Shown piece after piece: positions 54,182 to 63,081 of a stretch of DNA of 64,000 nucleotides. The notes below the pieces were generated by a model. The model saw only the letters and a list, made by a program, of their open reading frames with translations. It did not search any database and was not told the DNA's origin. The stretch's first letter is position 1; each line of letters opens with the position of its first letter. The position numbers and the translations under genes are program-made. The stretch is from an uncultured Alphaproteobacteria bacterium (lineage in GTDB: Bacteria; Pseudomonadota; Alphaproteobacteria; Puniceispirillales; UBA1172), in the NCBI GenBank assembly GCA_958431225.1, contig OY288107.1, forward strand, positions 248,001 to 312,000, given 5' to 3'.

Positions 54182-55186
54182 TCATTTGATGCGCGCGCCT
54201 TTTTCGTCAAATTTATGGAAATGCGCGGGATTCGGCGTGAGGAAAACTTTGGCCCCATAAGACAAATCCATCTCCCCGGTGGCGCGCACGGTTAGGGGTT
54301 CGGAAAATGCGCGACAATTCACGTGGAAAAATGTATCCGCGCCAAGATGTTCAGAAACGCCAACCACGCCTTGCCAGGTGCCAGATTTTTTGGATATGCT
54401 GAGATGTTCGGGGCGGATGCCTAGCGTATGTGCGCCGTGTTTTTTTGCCTCCTTACCCATGAGCAAATTCATCTTGGGCGAGCCAATAAAGCCGGCGACA
54501 AATACATTGCACGGATTATGATAGAGTTCCATCGGGCTACCCACCTGTTCAATCACGCCCTTTTGCAGGACGACAATTTTATCCGCCATGGTCATCGCCT
54601 CAACTTGGTCATGCGTCACGTAAATCATCGTGGTGGCGAGGCGTTTATGCAACTCACTGATTTCCAAACGCATGCCAACCCGCAATGCCGCATCCAGATT
54701 TGATAGCGGTTCATCAAAAAGAAACGCCGTGGGTTCCCTAACAATAGCGCGCCCGATGGCGACACGTTGGCGCTGTCCGCCCGAAAGCTGCCCCGGGCGG
54801 CGGTCCAGATATTCGGTTAGATTCAAAACCTTTGCCGCCGCCTCAACCCGTGCTTTCTGTGCGCCCTTATCAAGCCCCGCCATGCGCAACGGAAACGCGA
54901 TATTATTACGCACCGACATATGCGGATAAAGCGCGTAAGATTGGAACACCATCGCCAGCCCCCGCCCTGCCGGTGCAAGCGCCGTGGCATCAGTGCCATT
55001 GATAAAAATCTGCCCCGAACTCACATCCTCCAACCCCGCAATCAGCCGCAACAATGTTGATTTGCCGCAACCGGACGGGCCGACAAATACAACAAATTCG
55101 CCGTCCTCAATATCAAGGTCAAGGGGTGCGATGACCTCAACATTGCCGAAAGATTTTGATATTTGTTTTAATTGAATTTGCTTCAT
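54182..55186 (-). CDS. smoK: Polyol/sugar ABC transporter ATP-binding protein
   Basis: This is the ATPase subunit of a MalK/SmoK-type importer, 334 aa. Visible motifs are Walker [10 protein letters not shown] (~residue 36), Q-loop [12 protein letters not shown], signature LSGGQRQR, Walker B AFLFDEP, D-loop SNLDA and H-loop THD. A C-terminal TOBE-type regulatory domain follows (LGIRPEHL). The start at 55186 is preceded by GGGGGCGGAG, 11 nt after the end of the permease gene. It energises uptake through the two permeases upstream. The match to the carbohydrate-uptake (CUT1) class is strong; the hexitol substrate is inferred from the dehydrogenase next door. Confidence 0.92.
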   Translation of the reverse strand: MKQIQLKQISKSFGNVEVIAPLDLDIEDGEFVVFVGPSGCGKSTLLRLIAGLEDVSSGQIFINGTDATALAPAGRGLAMVFQSYALYPHMSVRNNIAFPLRMAGLDKGAQKARVEAAAKVLNLTEYLDRRPGQLSGGQRQRVAIGRAIVREPTAFLFDEPLSNLDAALRVGMRLEISELHKRLATTMIYVTHDQVEAMTMADKIVVLQKGVIEQVGSPMELYHNPCNVFVAGFIGSPKMNLLMGKEAKKHGAHTLGIRPEHLSISKKSGTWQGVVGVSEHLGADTFFHVNCRAFSEPLTVRATGEMDLSYGAKVFLTPNPAHFHKFDEKGARIK

Positions 55187-55197
55187 CTCCGCCCCCT

Positions 55198-56028
55198 TTA
55201 TTTCACCGCACCGAATGTCATGCCGCGCACTAGTTGTTTTTGACTAAACCAACCCATGATTAAAATGGGCGTAATCGCCATCATTGATGCGGCGCTGAGT
55301 TTAGCGTAAAAAAGACCTTCAGGGCTTGAATAACTAGCAATAAATGCCGTCAAGGGCGCGGCTTTGGCGGCGGTTAGGTTTAATGTCCAAAAGGCTTCAT
55401 TCCACGCCAGAATCACATTCAGCAAAAGCGTGGAAGCAATACCCGGCAACGCCATTGGCGTCAAAACATAAAGCAATTCCGCACGCAACCCCGCCCCATC
55501 CATGCGCGCCGCTTCTAAAATCTCGCCGGGGATTTCCCTGAAATATGTATAAAGCATCCAAATAATAATCGGCAAATTGATGAGCATCAAAACAACCACA
55601 AGCCCAATACGGCTATCAAGCAAACCCAATTTAATAAACAGCAAATAAATCGGATAAAGCACCCCAACCGCCGGGAGCATTTTTGTCGATAGCATCCACA
55701 TCAAAATCCCGCGCGTATTTTTTGACGGCACAAATGCCATCGCCCACGCCGCCGGCACCGCCAACAACAGCCCTAACAAAGTTGAGCCAAGCGCAATGAT
55801 GATGGAATTGGTGAAATGTTTGAAATAATCCGAACGTTCTTGCACCACCGCATAACTTTCCAAAACCCAAGCCGAAGTTAGAACCTCAATCGGCGTTTTG
55901 ATGGCGTCGCCTTCGGTTTTGAACGACAGCACGGCAATCCATAAAATCGGCAAGAAAATGATAAACCCCACCAACCAAGCCATGCTCGTATTGATTATCT
56001 TGCGCCGTAATGTAATCTCGCGCGCCAT
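55198..56028 (-). CDS. smoG: Polyol/sugar ABC transporter permease (MalG/SmoG type)
   Basis: An inner-membrane permease of 276 aa. The ATG at 56028 ([10 protein letters not shown]) is preferred over an upstream in-frame start because AAAGGGGC lies about 8 nt before it and the longer form would overlap the previous gene. About six hydrophobic segments are visible, beginning with [19 protein letters not shown]. The EAA loop that contacts the ATPase reads [20 protein letters not shown]. It pairs with the MalF-type permease 13 nt upstream. Confidence 0.9.
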   Translation of the reverse strand: MAREITLRRKIINTSMAWLVGFIIFLPILWIAVLSFKTEGDAIKTPIEVLTSAWVLESYAVVQERSDYFKHFTNSIIIALGSTLLGLLLAVPAAWAMAFVPSKNTRGILMWMLSTKMLPAVGVLYPIYLLFIKLGLLDSRIGLVVVLMLINLPIIIWMLYTYFREIPGEILEAARMDGAGLRAELLYVLTPMALPGIASTLLLNVILAWNEAFWTLNLTAAKAAPLTAFIASYSSPEGLFYAKLSAASMMAITPILIMGWFSQKQLVRGMTFGAVK

Positions 56029-56041
56029 CGCACCGCCCCTT

Positions 56042-56908
56042 TCAATTATCCAGATTCTTGCCAACAATACGCATCAAAAACACCGCGACTATATTTGCTA
56101 GAATAATCGCATAGACGCCGCCCGCCGAACCTAGCCCAACATTTTGGCTTTCCAGCACCCTTTGGAAAATCAGATAGGTTAGCGTTTTCGTGCCAAACGC
56201 CCCGGCGGTGGTCACAAAAATCTCGGCAAAAATTGACAGCAGAAATATCGTTTGAATCAATACAACCACCGAAAGCGCGCGCGCTAAATGCGGTAGCGTG
56301 ATATAGAAAAAACGCCCCAAAACCCGCGCGCCATCCATTTCCGCCGCCTCCATCTGCTCGCTATCAAGCGACTGAACCGCCGTCAGCAAAATTAACGTAG
56401 CAAAAGGAAGCCACTGCCATGATATAATAATAACCAGCGACGGCATAGATGCTTGGCTCAGCCACTGCACCGGCTCCGCCCCAAAAAAGCGGTATAAATG
56501 GGCAAAAAACCCATTCACCGGATCCATAAACATATTTTTCCACACCAACCCCGACACCGTCGGCATAACAAAAAACGGCGCAATCACCAAAAGCCTAACA
56601 ACACCCTGCCCCCAAATCGGCTGATCCAAAAGCAACGCCAGCAACACCCCTAGCACCACCGTGATGATCAAAACACAGCCCACCAGAATCAATGTTGTCG
56701 CAATCGCCGGCCAGAACGAACTTGATGTAATAAAACGCGCATAATTTTCAAAGCCAACCCAACCCAAATCGCCACCCCGCAAAGGCAGGTATTTTTTGAA
56801 CGAAAAATAAAGGGTCATCACCAAAGGCACGAGCATCCACCCCAGCAAAAAAATCGTTGCCGGTGCTATCATTAGCCGAGCAATAAAGCGGGAATGCTGC
56901 GTCGCCAT
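56042..56908 (-). CDS. smoF: Polyol/sugar ABC transporter permease (MalF/SmoF type)
   Basis: An inner-membrane permease of 288 aa. The ATG at 56908 (MATQHSRF) is chosen because GGAG lies 10 nt upstream and the longer reading adds nothing conserved. Six hydrophobic segments are visible, with the EAA loop EAAEMDGARVLGRFFYITLP. The gene lies after a stem-loop terminator that separates it from the binding-protein gene, so its expression probably depends on read-through. Confidence 0.9.
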   Translation of the reverse strand: MATQHSRFIARLMIAPATIFLLGWMLVPLVMTLYFSFKKYLPLRGGDLGWVGFENYARFITSSSFWPAIATTLILVGCVLIITVVLGVLLALLLDQPIWGQGVVRLLVIAPFFVMPTVSGLVWKNMFMDPVNGFFAHLYRFFGAEPVQWLSQASMPSLVIIISWQWLPFATLILLTAVQSLDSEQMEAAEMDGARVLGRFFYITLPHLARALSVVVLIQTIFLLSIFAEIFVTTAGAFGTKTLTYLIFQRVLESQNVGLGSAGGVYAIILANIVAVFLMRIVGKNLDN

Positions 56909-56933
56909 GGGCGTGAGGCTCCTATGCAATACC

Positions 56934-56972
56934 AAAAAAATGAGGGGGCAAGATTGCGCCCTGCCCCCTCAT
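56934..56972 (-). terminator. Intra-operon rho-independent terminator / attenuator
   Basis: Perfect 11-bp inverted repeat ATGAGGGGGCA / TGCCCCCTCAT with an 11-nt loop, followed on the minus strand by seven T. It starts 12 bp after the stop of the binding-protein gene and before the first permease. Partial termination here would give more binding protein than permease, as is common in ABC import operons. Confidence 0.85.
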
Positions 56973-56984
56973 ACGCAAGGAATC

Positions 56985-58289
56985 CTAGCGGTAGCCCGCC
57001 GCTTCCATAGCATCATTGGTCAAAGCCTGCGCTTTTGCCAGCGCGTCTTCAATGCTTTGCCGACCTGCATAGGCGGCTGAAAACTCTTGGCTGACTTCGG
57101 TTGCGATGCCAGCAAATTCAGGAATCGCCGCGAACTGAATCCCTACATAAGGACTCGGGTCAACCGTTGAGTTATTGGGGTCAGCCGACAGGATGGAATC
57201 CAAAGTCTTTTGTGCAAACGGCACTTTTTTATAGTTCGGATTTTCGTAAAGCGACGTGCGCGCACCCGGCGGCACATTCGCCCAGCCTTCTTTTGATGCC
57301 ACCAACTCAATGTAGCTGTTGGAGGTCGCCCATTCAATAAATTCCTTGGCGGCGGCTTCTTTTTTCGTGCCAGCAGGAATCGCCAACGCCCATGCCCATA
57401 GCCAATTAGACCGCACACCCAACCCATTATCAGGGGCGAGCGCAAAACCGACTTTATCGGCAACGCTAGAATCATTTGGATTGGTCACAAAAGAAGCGGC
57501 AACCGTGGCATCAATCCACATACCGCATTTGCCTTGTTGGAACAGCGACAGGTTTTCGTTAAAGCCATTAGTCGCATAACCTGCTGGACCCGAATCCGTC
57601 ATCATATTGACAAAGAAATGCAACGTATCCGACCATTCCCGCGTATCAAATTGCGCGTTCCAATCTTCATCAAACCAGCGCGCACCGAATGAATTAGACA
57701 TGGCAGTAATGAAAGCACCGCCCTCACCCCAGCCCGCCTTACCGCGCAGACAAATGCCATTGATGTCGTTATCACGGTCAGTCATCTCACGCGCGGCTTT
57801 GGCAATGAACGCCCAAGATGGCGCATCAGGCATGGTCAACCCCGCCTTTTTCATCAAATCCGTGCGATACATAATCATGGAACTTTCGCCATAAAACGGC
57901 GCGGCAAACAACGTGCCATTATAGCTAAGCCCCCCCGCCATAGCCGGCAGAATATCAGCAGCATTATAGCGCGCACTCAGATCATCAAGCGGAACCAGCC
58001 AGCCATTTTTGCCCCAAATCGGCGTTTCATACATACCGATGGTCATAATATCAAAAGCACCGCCTTTGGTGGTGATGTCGGTAGTTACACGCTGACGCAA
58101 TACGTTTTCTTCAAGCGTCACCCACTCAACCGTATGCCCAGTTTTTGCCGTGAAATCATCGGTCAGCCCCTGCATACGAATCATGTCGCCATTATTCACC
58201 GTGGCAATGGTCAGCGATTCTGCATAAACCGCCCCCGCCATCATAATTGATGCCGAAACGGCAGAAATCATTAGTTTGTTTAGTCGCAT
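56985..58289 (-). CDS. smoE: Polyol/sugar ABC transporter substrate-binding protein
   Basis: A periplasmic binding protein of 434 aa. The ATG at 58289 follows GGAGG at 8 nt; an upstream in-frame start is ignored. The signal peptide is clear: MRLNKL, a hydrophobic core, and probable cleavage after AVYA. The mature part begins SLTIATVNNGDMIRMQG and shows the family 1 extracellular solute-binding pattern (TGHTVEWVTLEENVLRQRV, FDIMTIGMYE). It is the first gene of the operon, directly behind the promoter and a LacI-type operator. The sorbitol/mannitol class is inferred from similarity to SmoE and the dehydrogenase in the operon. Confidence 0.9.
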   Translation of the reverse strand: MRLNKLMISAVSASIMMAGAVYAESLTIATVNNGDMIRMQGLTDDFTAKTGHTVEWVTLEENVLRQRVTTDITTKGGAFDIMTIGMYETPIWGKNGWLVPLDDLSARYNAADILPAMAGGLSYNGTLFAAPFYGESSMIMYRTDLMKKAGLTMPDAPSWAFIAKAAREMTDRDNDINGICLRGKAGWGEGGAFITAMSNSFGARWFDEDWNAQFDTREWSDTLHFFVNMMTDSGPAGYATNGFNENLSLFQQGKCGMWIDATVAASFVTNPNDSSVADKVGFALAPDNGLGVRSNWLWAWALAIPAGTKKEAAAKEFIEWATSNSYIELVASKEGWANVPPGARTSLYENPNYKKVPFAQKTLDSILSADPNNSTVDPSPYVGIQFAAIPEFAGIATEVSQEFSAAYAGRQSIEDALAKAQALTNDAMEAAGYR

Positions 58290-58322
58290 TTTGTTCTCCT
58301 CCAAATAGGTAAGTTGATAGCG

Positions 58323-58351
58323 AATAGAACAGATGTTTGCGCGCGCGTCAA
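58323..58351 (-). promoter_or_regulatory. Putative promoter of the polyol transporter operon
   Basis: On the minus strand TTGACG (58346-58351), 17 bp, TCTATT (58323-58328; 4 of 6 to consensus), ending about 34 nt before the binding-protein ATG. The palindromic operator lies 9 bp upstream of the -35. Confidence 0.55.
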
Positions 58352-58360
58352 CACATTTAT

Positions 58361-58374
58361 TTTACGCGCGTAAA
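58361..58374. promoter_or_regulatory. LacI-type operator, transporter copy
   Basis: Perfect 14-bp palindrome TTTACGCGCGTAAA, with the central CG typical of LacI-family sites. It lies between the regulator gene's stop and the transporter promoter. A near-identical site lies at 59468-59481. Confidence 0.75.
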
Positions 58375-58386
58375 GTTTTTTTTAAT

Positions 58387-59418
58387 TCAGGCAGAGGCAC
58401 GCATAATCAGGCGCGCGGCGAATAATGTTTCTTCGCGCCGCTTTAATTTCCCCCCGGCATCTATAAGCCTGAACAGCGTTTCCACCGCATGGCTAGACAC
58501 CGATTCATAATCGTGTGCCGCCGTGGTCAATGCCGGACAGGTAAAGCGCGAATAGGGGTGGTCATCATGCGAGGCGAGGCGGAGCGTACATCCGGCATCG
58601 CGCCCGACCTTAATGCCCAACTCATGACACGCCGATAGAAAGCCGATAGCGAGGCGGTCATTACTGCACAGCACCGAATTTGTCGGCAGTAGATTGTCGC
58701 GCAACAGTTTGAGCGCACCTTGCCGCCCGATTTCCTCAAACGCCCACCCCGTGCCATCAATCGCCACAATCTGTGGGTCTAACCCCAAGCGTTTCATCAT
58801 TTCAACATAGGCGTGGCGGCGTTTATTGGCATTTGGATTGGCAGGATTCCGCATTTCAAACAAACACGGCGCATCGCCAGTTCGGCTCATATATTCAATG
58901 GTTTGGGAGACGAAACTTCGGTTGTCAGAGCCGATAAAAGCGGCGCCTACGCCCTCTATATTGCTATCAAATAGCACCGTCGGCACATCGGCGCAAAAAT
59001 CTTTGAGATAGGTAATATCCGACAGCCTGCCTAGTGGTGCGAGCAAAACCCCCGCCGGTTTTATGGAACGCAGAGTGTCCAAAATGGCTTTCTCATTTGA
59101 TGTCTCGCCGTGGGATGAAAACACCGATGGGGTAAAGCCCGCCTCAAAACAGCGGCGTTCCAACATACGCGCAATTTCCGCAAAAAACGGGTCGGCAAGA
59201 TACGGCACAACAATGCCGATATTCTTGGTCAGACGGCGATTCTGATTGATGGCATAGATGTTGGGGCGGTAATCATAACCCGCAAGTGCCGTTTCAATTT
59301 TTTGGCGGGTAGAAGCCCTGACGCTATTCGGGTCATTAAAATATTTTGAAATTGTCGGGCGCGAAATGCCACTTAGCGCGGCAAATTCATCCATATTTTT
59401 AACGGGTTTATCGCCCAT
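58387..59418 (-). CDS. LacI-family transcriptional regulator of the polyol locus
   Basis: 343 aa. The N-terminal helix-turn-helix (residues ~8-55) reads MDEFAALSGISRPTISKYFN and ends in YDYRPN, the usual hinge start. The rest is a periplasmic-binding-protein-like effector domain (IGIVVPYLADPFFAEIAR; NSVLCSNDRLAIGFL). It probably represses the transporter operon and the fructokinase through the two TTTACGCGYGTAAA sites and releases them when a polyol or its product binds. The site in the divergent region overlaps its own -35, which suggests autoregulation. The ATG at 59418 has only a distant GGTGG ahead. Confidence 0.9.
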   Translation of the reverse strand: MGDKPVKNMDEFAALSGISRPTISKYFNDPNSVRASTRQKIETALAGYDYRPNIYAINQNRRLTKNIGIVVPYLADPFFAEIARMLERRCFEAGFTPSVFSSHGETSNEKAILDTLRSIKPAGVLLAPLGRLSDITYLKDFCADVPTVLFDSNIEGVGAAFIGSDNRSFVSQTIEYMSRTGDAPCLFEMRNPANPNANKRRHAYVEMMKRLGLDPQIVAIDGTGWAFEEIGRQGALKLLRDNLLPTNSVLCSNDRLAIGFLSACHELGIKVGRDAGCTLRLASHDDHPYSRFTCPALTTAAHDYESVSSHAVETLFRLIDAGGKLKRREETLFAARLIMRASA

Positions 59419-59436
59419 AATTTTCTACCACCTTGC

Positions 59437-59465
59437 TTGACAATATCTAGTGCATTGTACATATT
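59437..59465 (+). promoter_or_regulatory. Putative fructokinase promoter
   Basis: Perfect -35 TTGACA (59437-59442), 17-bp spacer, -10 CATATT (59460-59465; 4 of 6). The operator at 59468-59481 starts 3 bp downstream and would cover the transcription start, a classical repressor position. Confidence 0.6.
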
Positions 59466-59481
59466 TCTTTACGCGTGTAAA
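59454..59481 (-). promoter_or_regulatory. Putative divergent promoter of the LacI-type regulator
   Basis: On the minus strand TTTACA (59476-59481; 5 of 6), 16-bp spacer, TACAAT (59454-59459; 5 of 6). The -35 hexamer is one arm of the operator, so the bound regulator would also block its own gene. Confidence 0.55.
59468..59481. promoter_or_regulatory. LacI-type operator, divergent-region copy
   Basis: TTTACGCGTGTAAA, one base different from the transporter copy and symmetrical except for one base pair. It sits between the -10 and ATG of the fructokinase and over the -35 of the regulator. Confidence 0.75.
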
Positions 59482-59505
59482 ATATTAAAACTGGATTTTA
59501 ATGCG

Positions 59506-60450
59506 ATGACAGCAAATTTCAAGATTCTAGTCGGCGGAGAAAATCTGATTGATTTTGTTGAAAATGCCGATACGGATGGCGCACCGCAATTTAGCGCGAA
59601 TGCTGGTGGTGCGCCCTATAATATGGCGATAGCCTCGGCGCGGCAGGGTTGTCATGTGGATTATCTCACGCCCATTTCCCAAGACCGCTTGGGGGGATTA
59701 TTGGCGGAACGATTAAGCGAATCGGGCGTTAAACTCAAAGCCCCGCGTGTGGATGCGCCGACATCGCTGGCGGTGGTGTCGCTCGCCGAAGGGCAAGCAA
59801 ACTATCAATTTTATCGTAAAGACACGGCAGAACGCCAAATCACGCAAAGCCATTTAGACAAGGCGTTGGATGCTGGTGCGTGGCTTTTTCATATCGGTGC
59901 ATTGGCGTTAGTGGATGGGGCGGATGGCGCGTTGTGGGAGCAATTTTTTATTAACTGCAACCGCCAAGGCATCATAACATCGCTTGACCCAAACATCCGC
60001 CCAATTTTGATAGGCGCGCGCGCCCCCTATATCAAAAGGCTTGAGACCATGTTTCAATATGCCGATATTATCAAATTGAGCGATGAGGATTTAGCATGGA
60101 TTTATCCCAATAAGGATATTCTAGCGGCGTTTGAACAGCTGATTTCCGCCTCCAACAAAGGCTTGCGGGTTTTGACCCAAGGCGCCGATGGTGCGGTGGC
60201 GCGCAGTATTCCCGCCAAAGCCGAAGCCCCCGCCCATCCCATCCAATCCCTAGCCGACACGGTGGGCGCCGGCGATACTTTTATGGCATCCATGTTGGCG
60301 TGGCTCGTTGAAAATCAAATTCATGAACGCGACGCCATCCACAATCTATCAGCCGAAAATCTCAAATCCATGCTAACCCGCGCCAATAAAGCCGCCGCAA
60401 TAAATTGCAAAAAACACGGCTGCCACCCGCCTTTTCGGGACGAATTGTAG
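59506..60450 (+). CDS. PfkB-family fructokinase
   Basis: A ribokinase-like sugar kinase of 314 aa, probably fructose to fructose 6-phosphate. The ATG at 59506 is chosen because the upstream in-frame codons lie over the promoter and operator. No good Shine-Dalgarno is present (a GGA about 10 nt away). Motifs are GGENLIDF at the N-terminus, the substrate-site GGAPYNMAIASARQG, and the C-terminal PfkB signature DTVGAGDTFMASML, which holds the anion hole and catalytic Asp. It is the only plus-strand gene in the window. It completes the route from a hexitol taken up by the neighbouring transporter through the ketose. Other ketose or keto-sugar kinases of the family cannot be excluded. Confidence 0.88.
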   Translation: MTANFKILVGGENLIDFVENADTDGAPQFSANAGGAPYNMAIASARQGCHVDYLTPISQDRLGGLLAERLSESGVKLKAPRVDAPTSLAVVSLAEGQANYQFYRKDTAERQITQSHLDKALDAGAWLFHIGALALVDGADGALWEQFFINCNRQGIITSLDPNIRPILIGARAPYIKRLETMFQYADIIKLSDEDLAWIYPNKDILAAFEQLISASNKGLRVLTQGADGAVARSIPAKAEAPAHPIQSLADTVGAGDTFMASMLAWLVENQIHERDAIHNLSAENLKSMLTRANKAAAINCKKHGCHPPFRDEL

Positions 60451-60526
60451 GGTGGTTTTTTCCAATATCCGGTGCGGTTTCTTCTATTAATTTGCCTTCT
60501 TTTTACACGCCAATGGAGATGAAATT

Positions 60527-61222
60527 TTACGTCCGCGCGGCTTCAAATTCTGCCCATGCTTTTTTGAACGCCTCAAAATCAAAGCCATCGGTGCGGGCGG
60601 CTTCTAGGATTAGTTTTTCGGTTTCCATCAATTTTACGACTGCTTTTTCCAAATTAGGCATCACTGATTCGGGGATGACTACTGCGCCGTGTTGGTCGGC
60701 GTGGATGAGGTCGCCGTCTTTGACTTCCATTGAAAAAATGCTTACAGGCGTGGCGATTTCGCGGATATGGACGAAGCCGTGTGAGGGGCCGATTGACCCG
60801 GCAATCACTGGAAAATCCTCCGCCAAATCGCCTAGGTCGCGCATCACCCCGTTGGTTAGCGCACCCGAAAGCCCAAAGCCTTTATGTATGGCGGTATTCA
60901 CCTCGCCCCAATACGCGCCTATGGCGTTGGGAAAATCCACATCTTCAATGACGGCTATGGCGGGTTTTGGGGCTTCTGCCATATATTGATAATACGCCAT
61001 GCGCCTTGTTTTGATGACATCAGGGGCGTCGCTCGGCGGTTTGCTTGCGGCGATTTTGGCGGTGCGGGCATAGCCGACAATGGCGGGGGCTTTGGGGTCG
61101 GATGCGTGCATCGTCCCCCGCGTGAATTGATTAAATCCGCGCTTGCCTTGGGCGACTTCAATGGCGTTGCAGACACTAGGCGTATCAATACGGCACAACA
61201 GCGTTAATAGGGCTTTATCCAT
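60527..61222 (-). CDS. RraA-like / HMG-aldolase family protein
   Basis: 231 aa. It shows the family core: GEVNTAIHKGFGLSGALTNG, then VMRDLGDL, with the Arg-Asp pair that serves catalysis and metal binding in 4-hydroxy-4-methyl-2-oxoglutarate-type aldolases, and GDLIHADQHGAVVIP near the C-terminus. Members are either class II pyruvate aldolases/decarboxylases or RNase E regulators. Its place in a catabolic-looking operon favours an enzyme. The ATG at 61222 directly abuts the TAG of the hydrolase gene, so translation is probably coupled. It converges on the fructokinase with a 76-bp gap in which I see no clear terminator. Confidence 0.8.
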   Translation of the reverse strand: MDKALLTLLCRIDTPSVCNAIEVAQGKRGFNQFTRGTMHASDPKAPAIVGYARTAKIAASKPPSDAPDVIKTRRMAYYQYMAEAPKPAIAVIEDVDFPNAIGAYWGEVNTAIHKGFGLSGALTNGVMRDLGDLAEDFPVIAGSIGPSHGFVHIREIATPVSIFSMEVKDGDLIHADQHGAVVIPESVMPNLEKAVVKLMETEKLILEAARTDGFDFEAFKKAWAEFEAART

Positions 61223-61921
61223 CTACGCCTCCAACCAGCGTTGTAATGCTGTTGTTGTTGCATCGGGTTGTTCCAAACAAGGTAGATGCCCGGCATTGTC
61301 AATGCGCTCCAATTTTGCGCCCGCAATCAACGCCGCCATGGCATAGTGCCGTTCGGGGGGGCATAGCTGGTCTTCTGCCCCGAAAAGAATCAGCGTTGGC
61401 ACGGCGACTTTCGCCAATGTGTCGGTCTGGTCAATGCGCCCTGCTAACATACGCGATTGTTCAACAAACACATCATCCCCAAGCCCAAGTGCCATATCCA
61501 TACATAAATCTAAAATCTGCTGGCGATTTTCTGTTCGCGCTAGATAATGCGGTTTCATCTCATCGCGGATAACGCTGGCAAGCCCGCCCGCTTGCACTTT
61601 GGCGATTTGTTGTGCGCGCACATCCTGACGGGTTTTGGGTTCAGCAAATGGGTTGGTATCCATCAAAGCCAGCCTAGTAATTTGCCCAGATGCCTGTCGC
61701 ATCATTTCCATGGCAATAATGCCCCCCATAGATAACCCCGCCAACGCAAAACGTTCGGGCAATTTCAACAATAGCGCGCGCACTAAATCGGCGATGCGAT
61801 TAGCACCATATAAAGGCGGGATCATGATGTCATAATGCGCCTCAAGCGCGCGGGTTTGCGGTTGAAACAAGCGCGCATCACACATCATCCCCGCCAACAT
61901 AACCAAAGGTTCAGCCATCAT
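61223..61921 (-). CDS. Alpha/beta hydrolase
   Basis: 232 aa, or 231 if the second ATG is used. The nucleophile elbow GLSMGG, the acid region FGAEDQLCPP and the catalytic His in NAGHLPCLEQP form a complete triad. No signal peptide is seen, so it is cytoplasmic. The first ATG overlaps the stop of the upstream gene (TAATG), indicating translational coupling. Family members hydrolyse esters, lactones or C-C bonds (meta-cleavage-type substrates). The actual substrate is unknown. Confidence 0.85.
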   Translation of the reverse strand: MMAEPLVMLAGMMCDARLFQPQTRALEAHYDIMIPPLYGANRIADLVRALLLKLPERFALAGLSMGGIIAMEMMRQASGQITRLALMDTNPFAEPKTRQDVRAQQIAKVQAGGLASVIRDEMKPHYLARTENRQQILDLCMDMALGLGDDVFVEQSRMLAGRIDQTDTLAKVAVPTLILFGAEDQLCPPERHYAMAALIAGAKLERIDNAGHLPCLEQPDATTTALQRWLEA

Positions 61922-63063
61922 TATTTCCCAGCTATACGGCTTGATGCCAAAGCCGCGCCTTCCGCAAGCGTCGCTAATTTGGCATAGGCAATATCGGGGT
62001 CAACCGCACCAAACCCGGCGAAAGTGCCAAAACCGCAATCAGACCCCGCAATAACACGCCCCGCACCGACAATATCAACGAATCGCGCAATCCTTTGCGC
62101 CACTAGTTCAGGATGCTCAACAAAATTCGTTGTCGTATCAACCACCCCCGGCACCAAAATTTTATCGTCAGGAATTTCGCCCTTGCGGTCGCGGAAGACA
62201 ATCCATTCATGCGCGTGGCGGGGGTTTGAGGTTTCAAAAAGCACATAACGCGCCCGCACCCGCATCAAGGTAGAAAACACTTTATCCATATCAATATCGC
62301 AGATATGCGGGCCTTCATAATTGCCCCAACAGATATGCACGCGCACCTGTTCGGGGTCAATATCGCGCAACGCATGATTCAACGCCTCAACATGGCTATT
62401 GGCGATGCGGATAAATTCATCATCGCTCAAATCCGCGAAAAGCATGTGGCGCGACAACGCTAAATCGGGGCAATCAAGTTGCAGATTAAGCCCCGCCGCA
62501 ACGATGGTTTCATATTCGGCTTTCATAGCATCCGCCAACGCCGCTAGATACGCATCACGGCTGGGGTAGTAATCATTTTGCAGAAAAAGCGAAATCACCC
62601 CGGGGGAGGCGGCGTTCATAAACCCGCGCTTCGCCCCATGCTCTGCCATCGCCGCTTTGAGATTAGCAATATCGGCATTGAGTTCATCCTGTCCTTTTGA
62701 AGCCACCGCACCTGTGCACATCGGGCGCGCATATTGGGGCGTCCCGCCATCATCCGCCAGACGTTTAAGAAAGCCCGGAAATAATTTTAGATCCCCGGGC
62801 GCATTGCGCGGGCTATCGCCTGAAAATCCGGTGTAGCGGTCTTTGACATAGGTGGCATAAGATATTTTTGATGTTTCCCCGTCCGAGACGATATCAATGC
62901 CCGCCTCCACCTGACGGCGCACGGTCTCGCTACACGCGGCGGCCATGCAAGCATCAAATGCCTGCGGGTCATAGGGTTTTTCGTTCTCGCGCGCGAAAAT
63001 GAAATCCACCACCTCTTGGGTGCGTGGCAGTGAGCCGACATGACTTGTTAAAATTTTAGGCAT
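61921..63063 (-). CDS. MetE C-terminal-domain-like methyltransferase family protein
   Basis: 380 aa, matching only the catalytic C-terminal half of cobalamin-independent methionine synthase. The ATG at 63063 follows GGGGA at 7 nt. Visible are TSHVGSLPR at the N-terminus, DGETSKISY, and the zinc ligands expected in the family: His and Cys in VHICWGNYEG and Cys in AGSDCGFGTF. Such stand-alone proteins include methyl-transfer and thiol-transfer enzymes and some of unknown use. Here it sits in an operon with a cupin, a hydrolase and an RraA-like protein, so a catabolic demethylase or C-S/C-C cleavage role is as likely as methionine synthesis. Confidence 0.82.
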   Translation of the reverse strand: MPKILTSHVGSLPRTQEVVDFIFARENEKPYDPQAFDACMAAACSETVRRQVEAGIDIVSDGETSKISYATYVKDRYTGFSGDSPRNAPGDLKLFPGFLKRLADDGGTPQYARPMCTGAVASKGQDELNADIANLKAAMAEHGAKRGFMNAASPGVISLFLQNDYYPSRDAYLAALADAMKAEYETIVAAGLNLQLDCPDLALSRHMLFADLSDDEFIRIANSHVEALNHALRDIDPEQVRVHICWGNYEGPHICDIDMDKVFSTLMRVRARYVLFETSNPRHAHEWIVFRDRKGEIPDDKILVPGVVDTTTNFVEHPELVAQRIARFVDIVGAGRVIAGSDCGFGTFAGFGAVDPDIAYAKLATLAEGAALASSRIAGK

Positions 63064-63081
63064 AGTTTTCCCCTTTATCTG

